NCBI GenBank assembly: GCA_964649265.1 | Contig: CAZYPB010000036.1 | Location: forward strand, 1-12,469 | Length of the DNA: 12,469 nucleotides | Reading direction: 5' to 3' | Source: CAZYPB01 sp964649265 | GTDB taxonomy: Archaea > Micrarchaeota > Micrarchaeia > Burarchaeales > JAKAKT01 | In this document: in pieces, positions 12,457-12,469 of the stretch | Layout of the letters: every line of letters begins with the position of its first letter | Numbering within the stretch: position 1 is the stretch's first letter | Notes under the pieces: generated by a model | What the model was told of the DNA's origin: nothing | What the model saw: only the letters and a program-made list of their open reading frames with translations | Database searches by the model: none | Position numbers and translations under genes: made by a program

Positions 12457-12469
12457 CTCTTCCGCATAT

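Overview
The window looks archaeal. It has a zinc-ribbon L40e gene, three tRNA genes with bulge-helix-bulge (BHB) type introns, TATA boxes about 25 bp upstream of several start codons (leaderless mRNAs), GGTGAT-type Shine-Dalgarno motifs, oligo-T terminators, and rich AGA/AGG and ATA codon use. Introns at non-canonical tRNA positions are best known from Thermoproteales and from ultrasmall ARMAN/Micrarchaeota-type archaea. The gene set would fit a DPANN-like euryarchaeal lineage, but that placement is an inference and is weak.

Layout, left to right. 1-184: 5' part of a divergent minus-strand gene for a small membrane protein. 261-1016: class I SAM-dependent methyltransferase. 1021-1213 (minus): tRNA-Thr(UGU) interrupted by a 121-nt intron in the T-loop. 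1272-4847: 1191-residue membrane-anchored surface protein with S-layer-like blocks and a C-terminal CARDB-like domain. 4914-5066: ribosomal protein L40e. 5115-7754: pyruvate, phosphate dikinase. 7792-9894: secreted, C-terminally anchored transglutaminase-like protein. 9895-10066 (minus): tRNA-Leu(UAG), also with a T-loop intron. 10127-10269 (plus): tRNA-Val(GAC) with a canonical 37/38 intron. 10320-12119: CPA-type antiporter membrane domain fused to a GNAT acetyltransferase. 12163-12456: pilin-like N-terminus, possibly frameshifted close to the window edge. There is no gene-free stretch over 300 bases.

Most genes have their own promoter, so this is a row of mostly single units rather than an operon. 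Three intergenic regions are divergent and very compact. The two T-loop-intron tRNA genes are both convergent with the plus-strand gene to their left; each ends within 4 nt of that gene's stop codon, and each has its oligo-T tract inside that gene's terminal Lys codons.

The main findings are the pair of T-loop introns, which share a 15-nt identical block, and the antiporter-GNAT fusion, whose transport domain appears to lack the usual ion-binding aspartate. Two extracellular proteins (S-layer-like and transglutaminase-like) and a pilin-like protein suggest that part of the region serves the cell envelope.
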